A DNA stretch of 30,989 nucleotides, taken from contig CAUGTZ010000029.1 in NCBI GenBank assembly GCA_959602645.1, positions 1-30,989 on the forward strand. The letters run 5' to 3'. The position numbers were made by a program, and so were the translations under genes. Source of the DNA: an uncultured Collinsella sp. Lineage in GTDB: Bacteria > Actinomycetota > Coriobacteriia > Coriobacteriales > Coriobacteriaceae. The notes beneath the pieces are model-generated. The model saw only the letters and a list, made by a program, of their open reading frames with translations, did no database searches and was not told the origin of the DNA. This document shows, piece after piece, positions 1 through 7,802 of the stretch. The first letter of the stretch is position 1. Every line of letters begins with the position of its first letter.

Positions 1-1
1 A

Positions 2-50
2 CAAAAAACGTACCCGAACCCTTTCTCGTAAAGAATCGGGTTCGAGTACG
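2..50 (-). terminator. Rho-independent terminator (minus strand)
   Basis: Arms at 9-21 and 38-50 form a 13-bp stem with one mismatch (c14/a45). Read on the minus strand the stem is followed by a run of six T (the plus-strand A run at 3-8). It lies about 70 bases beyond the stop of the minus-strand dehydrogenase and is its likely terminator. The 16-nt loop can also pair weakly with itself (TTCT/AGAA). Confidence 0.75.
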
Positions 51-71
51 AACTGAATGCTGGAGCAACAA

Positions 72-112
72 AAAACCACCAGAAAGGTGCCTGTCCCCTT
101 TGTGGTGGTTTT
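72..112. repeat. Palindromic repeat, copy 1 (GTGCCTG type)
   Basis: Arms at 72-87 and 97-112 are 16 bp with one mismatch around a 9-nt loop holding TGCCTGTCC. The core closely matches a second palindrome at 7731-7770. On either strand it could act as a terminator because the stem ends in AAAA/TTTT. It sits directly after the stop codon of the minus-strand dehydrogenase. The shared GTGCCTG core and the position just after a gene suggest a dispersed REP-like element. Confidence 0.7.
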
Positions 113-121
113 GGGCCAGTC

Positions 122-1204
122 CTAGAGCGTGTGGCCGTAGGCGTTGGCGACCTTGATGGCGGCGGCGAACTTTTCGTCGGTGAAGGGCTCAGGGTTGCCC
201 TGCTTCCACTCGTTGGTGGCGTGCGCGTATTCGCACAGGGCAGGGATATCGGCCTCGGAAAGCCCGACCTGCTCAAGCGTCACGGGCAGGCCCATCTGCT
301 TGTTAAAGGCCGCGTAGCGCTCAAGGTTCTCGGTGTCTCCCGTATAGGCAAACAGCACGAGCACGCCCAAGCTCACGACCTCGCCGTGCAGATAGGTTCC
401 CTCGCGCGGAATGCTGCACGTCGCATTGTAGAACGCGTGCGCCACGCTCGAGTTGTAGTAGTAATCGTTTTGGTTGGTCAGGTTCGAGACATAGCCCGTG
501 TTGACCACGATGTCGAGCGCGATCTGCTTGACGGCCTCGCTCGACAGATTCCGGCGCACGTCCTCAAGACCCTGGACGCCATAAGTAAACAGCGGCTCGG
601 AGCAGGTGTGGGCGAGTGCCAGGCCAAGACCGGCGGTATGCTCCAAATTGCCGGCGCTCGTGGCGTATTCGACCTCGGGCTGCTTAGACAGGGCATCGCC
701 CACGCCGGCCCAGAAGTACTCCGCCGGTGCCTCGGCGATGATCTTGGGGTTGATGAAGATGTGCGCCGGGCGGTTGGGATACGAATAGCCCTCGAGCGAG
801 CCGTCGTCGTTGTAGACAACGGCAATGGCTGTCGCGGCCGAGCAGTTGGAGCAGATCGTTGGTACCGTAAAGACGATCTTCTTGAGCTCGATGGCCGCCG
901 TCTTGACGGTGTCGAGCGCCTTACCGCCACCGCATGCAATGAGCACGTCGGCCTCTTGGCAAGCGGGGGAGTTCACAACCTTGGCGATATTTGCGCGCGT
1001 ACTGTTGGTACCGTAGACGCGCGTCTCCAGAATCTCGACATCGGTACCTTCAAGTGCTGCCTCGATGCCCGGCAGCGCTGCAGCCAGTGCTCGCTTGCCA
1101 CCGATGATCGCGACCTTGGTCGCTCCGTATTCGGCCAGCGCGCCCGGCAGCTCGTCAAAGCAATCCTCGCCAACGGTGTAGTCGCTCATTCCAATCGTGC
1201 GCAT
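122..1204 (-). CDS. Iron-type alcohol dehydrogenase, glycerol dehydrogenase-like
   Basis: This 360-residue protein belongs to the group III iron-containing alcohol dehydrogenase/GldA fold, which oxidises an alcohol such as glycerol with NAD(P)+. The N-terminal dinucleotide-binding half carries the CGGGKALDTVK motif at about residues 91-101. The metal site is intact: Asp170 (in GVGDAL), His256 (in SVAHAFYN) and His273 (in YLHGE) align with the three ligands of glycerol dehydrogenase. The start is supported by AGAAGG five bases upstream on the minus strand (1210-1215). It stands alone, divergent from the ileS leader, with a palindromic repeat and a terminator behind it. The substrate cannot be told from sequence; related proteins are often annotated simply as iron-containing alcohol dehydrogenase. 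Confidence 0.85.
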   Translation of the reverse strand: MRTIGMSDYTVGEDCFDELPGALAEYGATKVAIIGGKRALAAALPGIEAALEGTDVEILETRVYGTNSTRANIAKVVNSPACQEADVLIACGGGKALDTVKTAAIELKKIVFTVPTICSNCSAATAIAVVYNDDGSLEGYSYPNRPAHIFINPKIIAEAPAEYFWAGVGDALSKQPEVEYATSAGNLEHTAGLGLALAHTCSEPLFTYGVQGLEDVRRNLSSEAVKQIALDIVVNTGYVSNLTNQNDYYYNSSVAHAFYNATCSIPREGTYLHGEVVSLGVLVLFAYTGDTENLERYAAFNKQMGLPVTLEQVGLSEADIPALCEYAHATNEWKQGNPEPFTDEKFAAAIKVANAYGHTL

Positions 1205-1349
1205 AGCAACCTTCTTTCGTTCGATAGAGTGCTTTCAGGTATTTTGCTCCTAGAGAAGGGCTGTAATAGCGAGAAATTTCGAACGTATAAAACCAGTGTT
1301 GAGGGTTTTTCGCCGGCGCGGAACGTGCTAGCATACTCCGCATAAGCGT

Positions 1350-1646
1350 TGATGGGGACGAGTAGTCGGCCGTCCGCATGCTACAGAGAGCGGGGAGCGC
1401 TGAGAACCCGTGCATGCGACCGATGAAAATCACCCCGGAGCTGCGGTCCCAACGGACGTGCCGCGCAGGTTCGTCTTAGTAGACATCGCCGAGATGGTCG
1501 TCGATACAGACCAGCCGAGTAACGGATGCGAGCGCGCGGCGACGCGGGCGAGGGCATCTAAGCTGGGTGGTTAAGCGAAGAGCTTTTGCGGGCGTGCAGC
1601 CCGTTTGTGGCGCTTCGTCCCAGCTTGTAGGGACGGGCGCTTTTTT
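1350..1646 (+). promoter_or_regulatory. T-box leader of ileS, Ile specifier
   Basis: A tRNA-sensing leader that lets transcription into ileS when uncharged tRNA-Ile accumulates. Stem I pairs GGGG (1354-1357) with CCCC (1433-1436), TCGG with CCGA, and GCATGC with GCATGC. The specifier loop contains ATC (1429-1431), an Ile codon, followed by a purine. The antiterminator pairs GCTGGG (1562-1567) with CCCAGC (1619-1624) and GCGAAG (1575-1580) with CTTCGT (1613-1618). It leaves the classic seven-base bulge TGGTTAA (1568-1574), whose TGGT is complementary to the ACCA end of tRNA-Ile. The 3' antiterminator arm overlaps the 5' arm of the terminator, so the two structures exclude each other. The transcription start is not certain; weak promoter-like sequence lies at about 1305-1337. 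Confidence 0.9.
1610..1646 (+). terminator. T-box attenuator terminator
   Basis: GCGC (1610-1613) and CGTCCC (1616-1621) pair with GGGACG (1630-1635) and GCGC (1637-1640) around an 8-nt loop. Six T follow at 1641-1646. The stem uses bases 1613-1624 that the antiterminator also needs, so this is the off-state of the leader. Confidence 0.88.
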
Positions 1647-1689
1647 GGTGCCCAACGGGCGTGTGCGCCCATGACATGAAAGGGGTACC

Positions 1690-4491
1690 GTGGCAAACGA
1701 GTACAAGCAGACGATGAATCTGCCCAAGACCGGTTTTCCCATGCGTGCCGGTCTTTCCAAGTCCGAGCCTAAGCGACTCAAGGACTGGCAGGACAACAAG
1801 GTCTACGAGCAGGTTCTGAAGAAGAACGAGGGTCACAAGAAGTTCGTGCTGCACGACGGCCCTCCGTACGCCAACGGCCCGATCCACATCGGCCACGCCA
1901 TGAACAAGATCTCCAAGGACATGATCAACCGTTACTGGATGATGCAGGGCTGTGAAGTTCCCTATGTCCCCGGTTGGGACTGCCACGGTCAGCCGATTGA
2001 GCATAAGGTTGAGGAGAAGCTCGGCACCGAAAAGTTAAACCAGACCTCCACGGCTAAGATCCGTGAGCTTTGCAACAAGTTCGCTGTTGAGAACATCGAG
2101 CTGCAGAAGGCCGGCTTCCGTCGCCTGGGCGTGCTCGGCGACTGGGACAACCCGTATCTGACGCTCTATCACCAGCATGACGCCGCCGACATCGAGGTCT
2201 TCAAGGCCATGTTCGACAAGGGCATGATCTATCGTGGCCACAAGCCGGTTCACTGGTGCAAGCACTGCCACACCGCACTCGCCGAGGCCGAGATCGAGTA
2301 CTCCGACGAGACGAGCCCCTCTATCTTCGTTCGCTTTGAGATGACCTCCAAGCCCGCTGGCCTCGAGGACTTCGACGGCCCGGTCGACTTCATCATCTGG
2401 ACGACCACGCCGTGGACCATCCCCTCCGACCAGGCCGTTTCCCTTAAGCCCGGCGCCGCCTATGTCGCCGTTGAGCACGATGGCCGTGCCGAGGTCATGC
2501 TCGAGGACCTGGCTCCCAAGTGCTGTGAGGAGTTTGGCTGGGAGTACACCCCGGTCATGGTCGACGGCAAGCCCTATGTGGTTCCCGCCGAGACCTTCCA
2601 CCACATCCACTACAAGCAGCCGATCTTCGACGGCGTTGAGGGCGTAGCGCTGCTGGCCGATTACGTCGGTGTCGATGACGGTACCGGTATCGTCCACAAC
2701 TCGCCCGGACACGGCGTCGACGACTACTTTGCCTGCCTCAAGGAGGGCATCACCGACATCTGCATGCCGGTCGACGACGACGGCAAGTTCTACACCGGTG
2801 AGGAGTTTGGCACCGGTGGCCCCTTCAGCGGTATGGATACCGACGAGGCCAACCCGCACATCATCGAGTTCCTGCGCGAGCGCGGCACCCTGGTCCTCGA
2901 GAAGAAGATCACGCACAGCTATCCGCACTGCTGGCGCTGCAAGCATCCGGTGCTCTTCCGTGCCACCGACCAGTGGTTTGTCTCGATGGACAAGACCGGT
3001 TTGCGCGAGCAGGCTGGCAAGGAGGTCCGCGAGAACGTCAAGTGGTATCCGGCGCATGCCGCCAACCGCATTGGCGCCATGGTCGAGCAGCGTCCCGACT
3101 GGTGCATCAGCCGCCAGCGCAACTGGGGCGTGCCGATCCCCAGCTACACCTGCGCCGACTGCGGCGAGAAGGTCATGAACGACGCCACGCTCGACGCCGT
3201 TATCAAGCTCTTCCACGAGAAGGGCTCCGACGCCTGGTTTACCGATGCTCCTGAGAGCTATCTGGGCGAGGCCTGCGTCTGCCCTAAGTGCGGTGGCCAT
3301 CACCTCAAGGCTGATAAGGACATCCTTGACGTGTGGTGGGACTCCGGCGTGTCTTGGAAGGCCGTCTGCGAGTACCGTCCCGAGCTGGAGTACCCGGCGG
3401 ACGTCTACCTCGAGGGCTCTGACCAGCACCGCGGTTGGTTCCAGAGCTCGCTGCTCACCTCGGTGGGCGCCAACGGCCACGCTCCGTACAAGGCGGTCGT
3501 CTCGCAGGGCTTCACCCTCGACGGCCAGGGCCGTAAGATGTCTAAGTCACTCGGCAACGTCATCGACCCCAACAAGGTCTGCGACGAGATGGGTGCCGAC
3601 ATCATCCGCCTGTGGGTTGCCTCCGTCGATACCAGCTCCGACGTTTCCATCGACCACGAGATTCTCGCTCGTACGTCCGATGCCTACCGTCGTTTCCGCA
3701 ACACGCTGCGCTTCCTGCTCTCCGAGCTCGAGGGCCAGTTTGAGCCCGAGACCGACGGCGTCGCTTTTGCCGACCTGCTGCCGCTCGACAAGCTCATGGT
3801 TGCCCGCCTGACCCAGGTCCAGGCCGAGGTCGACGACGCTTACTCTTGCTACGAGTTCCCGCGCGCCTACCGTGCGCTCTACGACTTCGTGGTTACCGAG
3901 CTCTCTAACGTGTATCTCGACGCTCTGAAGGACCGTCTGTACTGCGACAAGCCCGGCTCGCTTGAGCGCCGCAGCGCCCAGACCGTGCTGGCTGAGCTCT
4001 TCTCGATGCTCATGCGCGACCTGCAGCCGATCCTGTCCTATACGGTTGACGAGGCCATGGCATATGCGCCTGCTGGCTGCGTCGATCACCAGAAGTACGC
4101 CGCGCTGCTCGATTGGTATAAGTCGCCCATTACGGTCGACGAGGCCAACGAGTTTGAGGGCGTGCTCGAGGCTTCGCTCGAGCTCCGTAGCGCCGTGACC
4201 AAGGCCCTTGAGGATGCCCGTTCTGCCGGCACCTTCACCAAGAGCCAGCAGGTCCGCGTCAAGGCGGTCGTTCCCGCCGAGATGTACGCGCTGCTGACCG
4301 GCGACAAGGCCGTCGACCTGGCCGAGTTCTACATCGTCTCCGATGTTGAGCTGACCCAGGGCGAGGAGCTCTCCGTTGCCATCGAGGCTGCCGAGGGCGA
4401 GTGCTGCGACCGTTGCTGGAACTACCGCACCACCGTCGGCGAGTACAACGGCCACGCTCATATCTGTAAGAGGTGCGCGAACGCACTCTAG
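1690..4491 (+). CDS. ileS: Isoleucyl-tRNA synthetase
   Basis: Class I aminoacyl-tRNA synthetase that charges tRNA-Ile with isoleucine in the cytoplasm; 933 residues, normal for the bacterial type. The HIGH signature is at residues 66-69 and KMSKS at 616-620. Between them lies the CP1 insertion that hydrolyses mischarged Val-tRNA-Ile (WTTTPWTIPSD at its start). The C-terminus ends in a four-cysteine zinc finger (CCDRCW and CKRC). The start is GTG at 1690, set by AAAGGGG about five bases upstream. Expression is controlled by the T-box at 1350-1646. Very regular codon use with strong C/G third positions suggests high expression. The stop codon overlaps the first base of a 12-bp hairpin. Confidence 0.98.
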   Translation: MANEYKQTMNLPKTGFPMRAGLSKSEPKRLKDWQDNKVYEQVLKKNEGHKKFVLHDGPPYANGPIHIGHAMNKISKDMINRYWMMQGCEVPYVPGWDCHGQPIEHKVEEKLGTEKLNQTSTAKIRELCNKFAVENIELQKAGFRRLGVLGDWDNPYLTLYHQHDAADIEVFKAMFDKGMIYRGHKPVHWCKHCHTALAEAEIEYSDETSPSIFVRFEMTSKPAGLEDFDGPVDFIIWTTTPWTIPSDQAVSLKPGAAYVAVEHDGRAEVMLEDLAPKCCEEFGWEYTPVMVDGKPYVVPAETFHHIHYKQPIFDGVEGVALLADYVGVDDGTGIVHNSPGHGVDDYFACLKEGITDICMPVDDDGKFYTGEEFGTGGPFSGMDTDEANPHIIEFLRERGTLVLEKKITHSYPHCWRCKHPVLFRATDQWFVSMDKTGLREQAGKEVRENVKWYPAHAANRIGAMVEQRPDWCISRQRNWGVPIPSYTCADCGEKVMNDATLDAVIKLFHEKGSDAWFTDAPESYLGEACVCPKCGGHHLKADKDILDVWWDSGVSWKAVCEYRPELEYPADVYLEGSDQHRGWFQSSLLTSVGANGHAPYKAVVSQGFTLDGQGRKMSKSLGNVIDPNKVCDEMGADIIRLWVASVDTSSDVSIDHEILARTSDAYRRFRNTLRFLLSELEGQFEPETDGVAFADLLPLDKLMVARLTQVQAEVDDAYSCYEFPRAYRALYDFVVTELSNVYLDALKDRLYCDKPGSLERRSAQTVLAELFSMLMRDLQPILSYTVDEAMAYAPAGCVDHQKYAALLDWYKSPITVDEANEFEGVLEASLELRSAVTKALEDARSAGTFTKSQQVRVKAVVPAEMYALLTGDKAVDLAEFYIVSDVELTQGEELSVAIEAAEGECCDRCWNYRTTVGEYNGHAHICKRCANAL

Positions 4492-4518
4492 TTACGCGGT
4501 TTTACCAAACCGCGTAAC
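4491..4518. repeat. Perfect 12-bp hairpin at the ileS stop codon
   Basis: GTTACGCGGTTT (4491-4502) and AAACCGCGTAAC (4507-4518) are exact inverted copies around the loop TACC. The first base is the last base of the ileS stop codon. There is no T run after it, so it is not a classic intrinsic terminator. It may stabilise the 3' end of the ileS mRNA or act together with the larger element just downstream. Confidence 0.7.
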
Positions 4519-4531
4519 GGCTCGACGCTGC

Positions 4532-4630
4532 AAACCCGCCAGAGCGGCAATCTGCCTTTCAGCTTCGGCGGCATGACCAGAAGGTCTATGCCGCCTTGCT
4601 TCAAGGCACCTTGCTCGCTCTGGCGGGTTT
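4532..4630. other. Long nested hairpin element between ileS and lspA
   Basis: Outer arms 4532-4546 and 4616-4630 are 15-bp perfect inverted copies. Inside them GCAA pairs with TTGC, TGCCTT with AAGGCA, and GGCGGCAT plus GACC pair with GGTC plus ATGCCGCC (one bulged T) around an AGAA loop. The result is one almost continuous hairpin of about 99 nt with small internal loops. On the plus strand the outer arm runs into TTTTCGC, so it can terminate ileS transcription, but it is far longer than an ordinary terminator. It may be a structured RNA or a MITE/REP-like insertion. Confidence 0.7.
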
Positions 4631-4731
4631 TCGCTGTTGGTAGCGAATCATCGGCTATTTCGTTGCTGGTCAATATAAGATATTGATTTGCGTTAAACGT
4701 AATTCGATGTTTTTGAGGGTAGGGGATTGAT

Positions 4732-5331
4732 TTGGGTCGTTCTGCGGATATGACGCCGCCTTTGCGTTGGCGGTTGGGTGTTGCTGGTAGCGTGGCGTTG
4801 GCCGTGCTGCTTGTTGACCAGCTGACCAAGCTTGCGGTTCGTGCCGTCGGCGATGCTCTGCATGTGACTATTATCCCCGGTGTGATCGACTTCCTTTTCG
4901 TGCGTAACATCGGTGCTGCCTTTAGCTTGGGCGAGGGACATGGCCTCGCGTTTGCCGTGCTGGCGTTTGTCGTTATCGTTGCGATCGCGGTGTACTTGCT
5001 TCGCGCGCCCCAGCTTGCTCGCTTTGAGGTTGTGGGCATGGCTATGGTCGTGGGCGGCGCCATTGGCAATGCGATCGACCGTCTGGCTTTTGGCTTTGTG
5101 ACCGATTTTATTGCCACCACCTTCATCGACTTCCCCGTCTTCAATGTGGCCGATGTCGGCATTACGGTCGGTGTGGTGCTTGCCCTCATCGGCTACATGT
5201 TCTTGAGTCCTGCGGCCCGTGAGGTCGACGCGACCGCCGAACTCAACGCCCGTGACGAGGCCCGCGCTAAGCGCAAGGCCCAGCAGCGTGGGGAGCGTGC
5301 CCGCAAGATTCGCGAAAGGAGCGAGCGCTAA
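4732..5331 (+). CDS. lspA: Lipoprotein signal peptidase (signal peptidase II)
   Basis: Aspartic protease of the inner membrane that removes the signal peptide from prolipoproteins after lipidation. The 199 residues contain four hydrophobic segments. Both catalytic aspartates are visible: Asp116 in GNAIDR and Asp141 in FNVADVG. The DQLTK and NIGAAFS motifs are also present. I take the TTG at 4732 as start because AGGGG lies six bases upstream; the in-frame ATG at 4750 has no ribosome site. The last 35 or so residues are a charged Arg/Glu/Ala-rich cytoplasmic tail beyond the usual family end. The AT-rich stretch at 4671-4720 upstream probably holds the promoter (TATAAG at 4674). The stop overlaps the next ATG by one base, implying translational coupling. 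Confidence 0.95.
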   Translation: MGRSADMTPPLRWRLGVAGSVALAVLLVDQLTKLAVRAVGDALHVTIIPGVIDFLFVRNIGAAFSLGEGHGLAFAVLAFVVIVAIAVYLLRAPQLARFEVVGMAMVVGGAIGNAIDRLAFGFVTDFIATTFIDFPVFNVADVGITVGVVLALIGYMFLSPAAREVDATAELNARDEARAKRKAQQRGERARKIRERSER

Positions 5332-6344
5332 TGGCCGACATCCATATCCTTGTTGCCGACGATGCCGCTGGTCAGCGTCTTGACGCCTATCTGGGCGCTA
5401 ATGACGGCTGCCCTACGCGCTCTGCCTGCGCGCATCTGATCGAGGGCGGTGCCGTTGCCGTCAACGGCGAGACATGCCTGTCAAAAAAGTATGCCGTGCG
5501 CTCCGGCGACCGTATTTCGGTCGATTTGCCCGAGCCGCACGATCCCACCGATGTGATTCCCGAGGCCATTCCCCTCGATATCCGCTACGAGGACGACTAC
5601 CTCATCGTGCTCTCCAAGCAGCGCGGTCTGGTGTGCCATCCCGCCCATGGCCACGAGAGCGGCACCCTTGCGAACGCCTTGGTCTATCACTGTGGCATTG
5701 ACCATCTGGGCACCGTGCAGGGCGAGGACCGCCCCGGCATCGTGCATCGCCTGGATCGTGACACCTCGGGCCTTATGCTCGCGGCAAAAGACGACGACAC
5801 CCAGCGCGCGCTCCAGAATCTCATCCGCACGCGCACGCTCGACCGCCGCTACATTACGCTCGTCCACGGCCACATTGCCATGGACGAGGGCACCATTAAC
5901 ACCGGCATTGCCCGTTCTACGCGCGACCGTGTCAAGATGGCGGTTTCGGACGATCCTTTCGCGCGCCAGGCCATTACGACCCTTAGGGTCCTCGAGCGCT
6001 TCGATTCCACGCGTTTTGACGATGGCTATACGCTCGTCGAGTGCCACCTGTTTACGGGTCGCACGCATCAGATTCGCGTGCACATGCGCCATATCAACCA
6101 CGCCTGCGTGGGCGATCCGCTCTACGGTAAGTGCGATGCGCGTGCCGACCAGGGTTTGACCAGGCAATTCCTCCATTCCTGGCGTGTGGCGTTCGATCAT
6201 CCCGTGACGGGGGAGCGCATTGAGTGCCGCGATGAGCTGCCGTGGGATCTCGCCGCCGTTCTGGATGACTTAGCCCCGCGCTCGCTCGGCCGCACTGCCG
6301 CCGGCGACGAAATCGTTCCGCAGCTCGGTCTGCTCGAAGCCTAA
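5331..6344 (+). CDS. RluA-family 23S rRNA pseudouridine synthase
   Basis: Converts specific uridines in rRNA to pseudouridine. The 337 residues begin with an S4 RNA-binding domain (about 14-70), followed by the catalytic domain. The signature HRLDRDTSG is at 139-147, with catalytic Asp144, and RTHQIRVH lies further on. The S4 domain and length resemble RluD, but which uridines are modified cannot be decided from sequence. GAAAGGAG precedes the ATG inside the end of lspA. The lspA-rluD-like order is common in bacteria. The gene is followed by about 80 bases with a promoter-like sequence before the next gene. Confidence 0.93.
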   Translation: MADIHILVADDAAGQRLDAYLGANDGCPTRSACAHLIEGGAVAVNGETCLSKKYAVRSGDRISVDLPEPHDPTDVIPEAIPLDIRYEDDYLIVLSKQRGLVCHPAHGHESGTLANALVYHCGIDHLGTVQGEDRPGIVHRLDRDTSGLMLAAKDDDTQRALQNLIRTRTLDRRYITLVHGHIAMDEGTINTGIARSTRDRVKMAVSDDPFARQAITTLRVLERFDSTRFDDGYTLVECHLFTGRTHQIRVHMRHINHACVGDPLYGKCDARADQGLTRQFLHSWRVAFDHPVTGERIECRDELPWDLAAVLDDLAPRSLGRTAAGDEIVPQLGLLEA

Positions 6345-6362
6345 CCAGTATTAGGTGGTTTC

Positions 6363-6389
6363 TTGAACTCGGTTAGCCTACGGTAAGAT
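6363..6389 (+). promoter_or_regulatory. Possible sigma-70 promoter for the glycosyltransferase
   Basis: TTGAAC (6363-6368) is followed after 15 bases by TAAGAT (6384-6389). The spacer is short, but the boxes sit about 40 bases before the ATG in an otherwise gene-free gap of 82 bases. Confidence 0.4.
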
Positions 6390-6426
6390 ATACGGTTGTT
6401 TACGTAACGCGTTCTCGGGAGCCTGC

Positions 6427-7722
6427 ATGCTCGCCTTTTTACAAACCAACACACCCATCGTGATCTTTAATCAGATTGTGGTTACGCTACTCACGGTCTG
6501 CTTTCTGTACCAGGTGGTCTTCTTTGTCATTGGCGCTCTTCGTGGCGAGGTCGCGCCTCCCAAGGCCAAAAAACTCCACCGCTATGCCTTCTTTATCGCG
6601 GCGCATAACGAGGAGGCCGTGATCGCCAATCTCGTACGCTCTATTAAGGATCAGGACTATCCGTCCGAGCTCATCGAGGTCTTCGTGGTCGCCGATGCTT
6701 GCACCGACAACACGGCGCAGCTCGCGCGCGAGGCCGGTGCCATTGTTTACGAGCGCAATGACCTGGCCCGCAAGGGCAAGAGCTGGGTCATGGACTTTGG
6801 TTTCGATCGCATTCTCAACGAGTATCCCGACACGTTTGAGGGCTACTTTATCTTCGATGCCGACAATGTTATCTCCCGCGATTACGTCTCCAAGATGAAT
6901 GATGCCTTTGACCAGGGCTTTCATGTGGTCACGAGCTATCGTAACTCCAAGAACTTCGGCAGTTCGTGGATTTCCTCTGCCAACGCCACCTGGTATTTGC
7001 GTGAGGCCCGCTTCCTCAACAACGCGCGTAATATCTGCAAGACGTCCTGCGCCGTCTCGGGCTCGGGCTACCTTATCTCCGCCAGTGTTATCGAGGGCAT
7101 GCACGGCTGGCAGTTCCATACACTGACCGAGGACATCCAGTTCACCACGTTCTGCGCCATTCACGGCATCCGCATCGGTTATGCGCCGGCGGAGTTCTTT
7201 GACGAGCAGCCGGTGACGTTTAAGGCGTCCTGGAAACAGCGCATGCGCTGGACCAAGGGCTTCTACCAGGTCTTTTTTACCTACGGCAAGCATCTGGTCA
7301 AGTCGACGTTCCGCTATCATCGCTTTGCCGCATATGACATGTTTATGACCATCGCTCCGGGCATGCTGCTGTCCCTGATCTCCATGCTCGCCAATGCGAC
7401 GTTCCTGATCGTGGGTGGCCTTTCGCATGGTTTCTTGGCTACCGAGGTCGAGATGCAGGCTTGTGCCGCCTCGCTTATCATGACGTTCGTGATGATGTAC
7501 CAGACCTTCTTTATCCTGGCGCTGCTCACGACCATCTTTGAGTACAAGCACATTCATTGCGCTCAAAAGTGGCGCCTGGTGACCAACCTGTTTACCTTCC
7601 CGATCTTTATGTTCAGCTATATCCCCATCACGGTTGCCGCGCTGTTCCTGAAGGTCGACTGGGTCCCGACGCAACACGCCGTCAACGTTACCCTCGACGA
7701 GGTCATGCAAGGCGCCAAATAA
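6427..7722 (+). CDS. Membrane glycosyltransferase, family 2
   Basis: A 431-residue GT-A fold glycosyltransferase of the cellulose synthase/poly-GlcNAc synthase type, probably transferring a sugar from a nucleotide donor to an envelope polysaccharide or lipid. There is one membrane segment at about residues 10-35 and a cytoplasmic catalytic domain. The nucleotide-binding HNEE and ADACTDNT motifs, the metal-binding FDADN, the general base in TEDIQFT and the acceptor-site QRMRW follow in order. At least three membrane spans lie at about 300-420. GGGAG lies about five bases before the ATG. No polysaccharide export or synthesis partners are nearby, so its product is unknown. A perfect palindromic repeat that can act as terminator starts nine bases after the stop. 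Confidence 0.88.
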   Translation: MLAFLQTNTPIVIFNQIVVTLLTVCFLYQVVFFVIGALRGEVAPPKAKKLHRYAFFIAAHNEEAVIANLVRSIKDQDYPSELIEVFVVADACTDNTAQLAREAGAIVYERNDLARKGKSWVMDFGFDRILNEYPDTFEGYFIFDADNVISRDYVSKMNDAFDQGFHVVTSYRNSKNFGSSWISSANATWYLREARFLNNARNICKTSCAVSGSGYLISASVIEGMHGWQFHTLTEDIQFTTFCAIHGIRIGYAPAEFFDEQPVTFKASWKQRMRWTKGFYQVFFTYGKHLVKSTFRYHRFAAYDMFMTIAPGMLLSLISMLANATFLIVGGLSHGFLATEVEMQACAASLIMTFVMMYQTFFILALLTTIFEYKHIHCAQKWRLVTNLFTFPIFMFSYIPITVAALFLKVDWVPTQHAVNVTLDEVMQGAK

Positions 7723-7730
7723 CCACCACC

Positions 7731-7770
7731 AAAACCACCACAAAGGTGCCTGCACCTTTGTGGTGGTTTT
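7731..7770. repeat. Palindromic repeat, copy 2 (19-bp perfect arms)
   Basis: AAAACCACCACAAAGGTGC (7731-7749) and its exact inverse (7752-7770) are separated by only CT, then followed by TGCTTTT. The core matches the copy at 72-112. It lies just after the glycosyltransferase stop, as copy 1 lies just after the dehydrogenase stop. The strong stem and trailing T residues make it a likely terminator as well as a dispersed repeat. Confidence 0.8.
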
Positions 7771-7802
7771 TGCTTTTGAGTGACTGCCCAAGGAGGTTTT
7801 TA

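Noticed and set aside
131..1345. 404-residue open frame on the plus strand opposite the dehydrogenase
   Set aside because: It is the antisense frame of a clear GldA-like gene, has no recognisable domain and no ribosome site; high GC content produces such frames.
2035..3480. 481-residue open frame opposite ileS
   Set aside because: Antisense shadow of ileS with a composition typical of reverse-frame translation (rich in Val, Leu, Gly, Asp) and no domain.
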